A stretch of DNA of 7,847 bases, from contig JAHFDQ010000283.1 of the NCBI GenBank assembly GCA_023248915.1, positions 1-7,847 on the forward strand. Reading direction: 5' to 3'. This stretch comes from Archangiaceae bacterium (GTDB lineage Bacteria > Myxococcota > Myxococcia > Myxococcales > Myxococcaceae). How positions within the stretch are numbered: position 1 is the first letter of the stretch; every line of letters begins with the position of its first letter. This document shows, in pieces, positions 7,399 through 7,847 of the stretch. The notes below the pieces were generated by a model. That model was not told the origin of the DNA and did not search any database. It saw only the letters and a program-made list of their open reading frames with translations. A program made the translations under genes and the position numbers.

Positions 7399-7847
7399 CT
7401 GCGCCTCTCTCTTGCCACCTGCACCCTCGGCTGCGCCCTCTTCCTCGCAGTCCCAGCGCGCGCCGACCTGCCTGCGTCCGAGCTGTCCCCCAGCTTCGGC
7501 GCCAGCACGCCCGAAGCGGAAGGACTCGACAGCCGAGAGCTGATGCGACTGGCCGAATGGGTGAGGGAAACCTCCACCCCCATCTACTCGGTGCTGATCT
7601 CGCGGCACGGCAAGTTGGTCTTCGAGCTGTACACCTCGTCGCTCGGCCGCGACGAAGCGCACTACGTCATGTCGGTCACGAAGAGCTTCACCTCGGCCCT
7701 GGTCGGCGCCGCCATCGACCGGCACGTCATCCGCGGCCCGGACACGGCGGTCGCCGAGGTGCTGCCTCGCCGGCTGTTCGCCAGCGAAGCCGACTTCGAG
7801 AGGTTCCACCGGCTCTCGGTGAAGGACGTCCTCGGCATGTCGGCGCT
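7399..7847 (+). CDS. Exported serine hydrolase, beta-lactamase/PBP-like family (3' partial, start uncertain)
   Basis: N-terminal ~150 residues of a class C beta-lactamase-related serine hydrolase (the broad Pfam Beta-lactamase group, PF00144); substrate unknown. A signal peptide is clear: Arg-containing start, core TLGCALFLAV, then PARA|DLP cleavage near base 7465. The mature part has the family-typical EAEGLDSRELMRLAEW and SVLISRHGKLVFE, then the catalytic SxxK in MSVTKSF, nucleophile Ser codon at 7672 and Lys at 7681. The sequence breaks off at VKDVLGMSA, near the usual LLTMTSGL region, so the Tyr-x-Asn and later motifs are off-window. No ATG, GTG or TTG lies in frame between the previous TAG (7342) and the signal peptide. 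CTG at 7399 is the best placed start. ATG at 7543 would give a protein without export signal. Same strand as the act operon, 54 bases after the barrel gene. Confidence 0.8.
   Translation, partial: MRLSLATCTLGCALFLAVPARADLPASELSPSFGASTPEAEGLDSRELMRLAEWVRETSTPIYSVLISRHGKLVFELYTSSLGRDEAHYVMSVTKSFTSALVGAAIDRHVIRGPDTAVAEVLPRRLFASEADFERFHRLSVKDVLGMSA

Overview
The window is one co-directional, very GC-rich (roughly two-thirds G+C by eye) gene cluster on the + strand. Most of it encodes Alternative Complex III (ACIII), the membrane quinol:electron-acceptor oxidoreductase that replaces cytochrome bc1 in many bacteria. The order actB (5' end missing)-actC-actD-actE-actF is the standard ACIII order. 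Each of the four junctions is a 4-base ATGA start/stop overlap, so this is a tightly coupled operon. Its beginning (actA, the multihaem cytochrome, and the N-terminus of ActB) lies before base 1.

Layout. 1-2586: ActB, a catalytically degenerate molybdopterin-oxidoreductase-like domain fused to a four-cluster ferredoxin domain. 2583-4013: ActC, the NrfD/PsrC-type quinol-oxidising membrane subunit. 4010-4531: ActD, a small two-helix subunit. 4528-5148: ActE, a lipoprotein monohaem cytochrome c. 5145-6305: ActF, the second NrfD-like membrane subunit. 6316-7344: an uncharacterised outer-membrane beta-barrel protein with a Pro/Ala linker, 10 bases behind actF with its own ribosome-binding site. 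7399-7847: the 5' part of an exported serine hydrolase of the beta-lactamase/penicillin-binding-protein-like family, which runs off the end and has no ordinary start codon.

How the genes work together (family knowledge applied to what is seen). ActC oxidises quinol in the membrane. Electrons pass through the Fe-S clusters of ActB and the haems of ActA (off-window) and ActE to a periplasmic or oxidase-bound acceptor. ActF and ActD complete the membrane core. In many genomes the act operon is followed by SCO and caa3 oxidase genes. Here it is followed by a barrel protein and a hydrolase, so the terminal acceptor is not evident.

Organism. Gram-negative (outer-membrane protein ending in Phe, Lol-type lipoprotein signal), high G+C, with ACIII. 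This suggests Myxococcota or another deltaproteobacterial-type lineage, but that is an inference and not proven by the window. No RNA genes, mobile elements, CRISPR arrays or convincing promoters were seen. The one stretch without a confident gene is the short gap after 7344.
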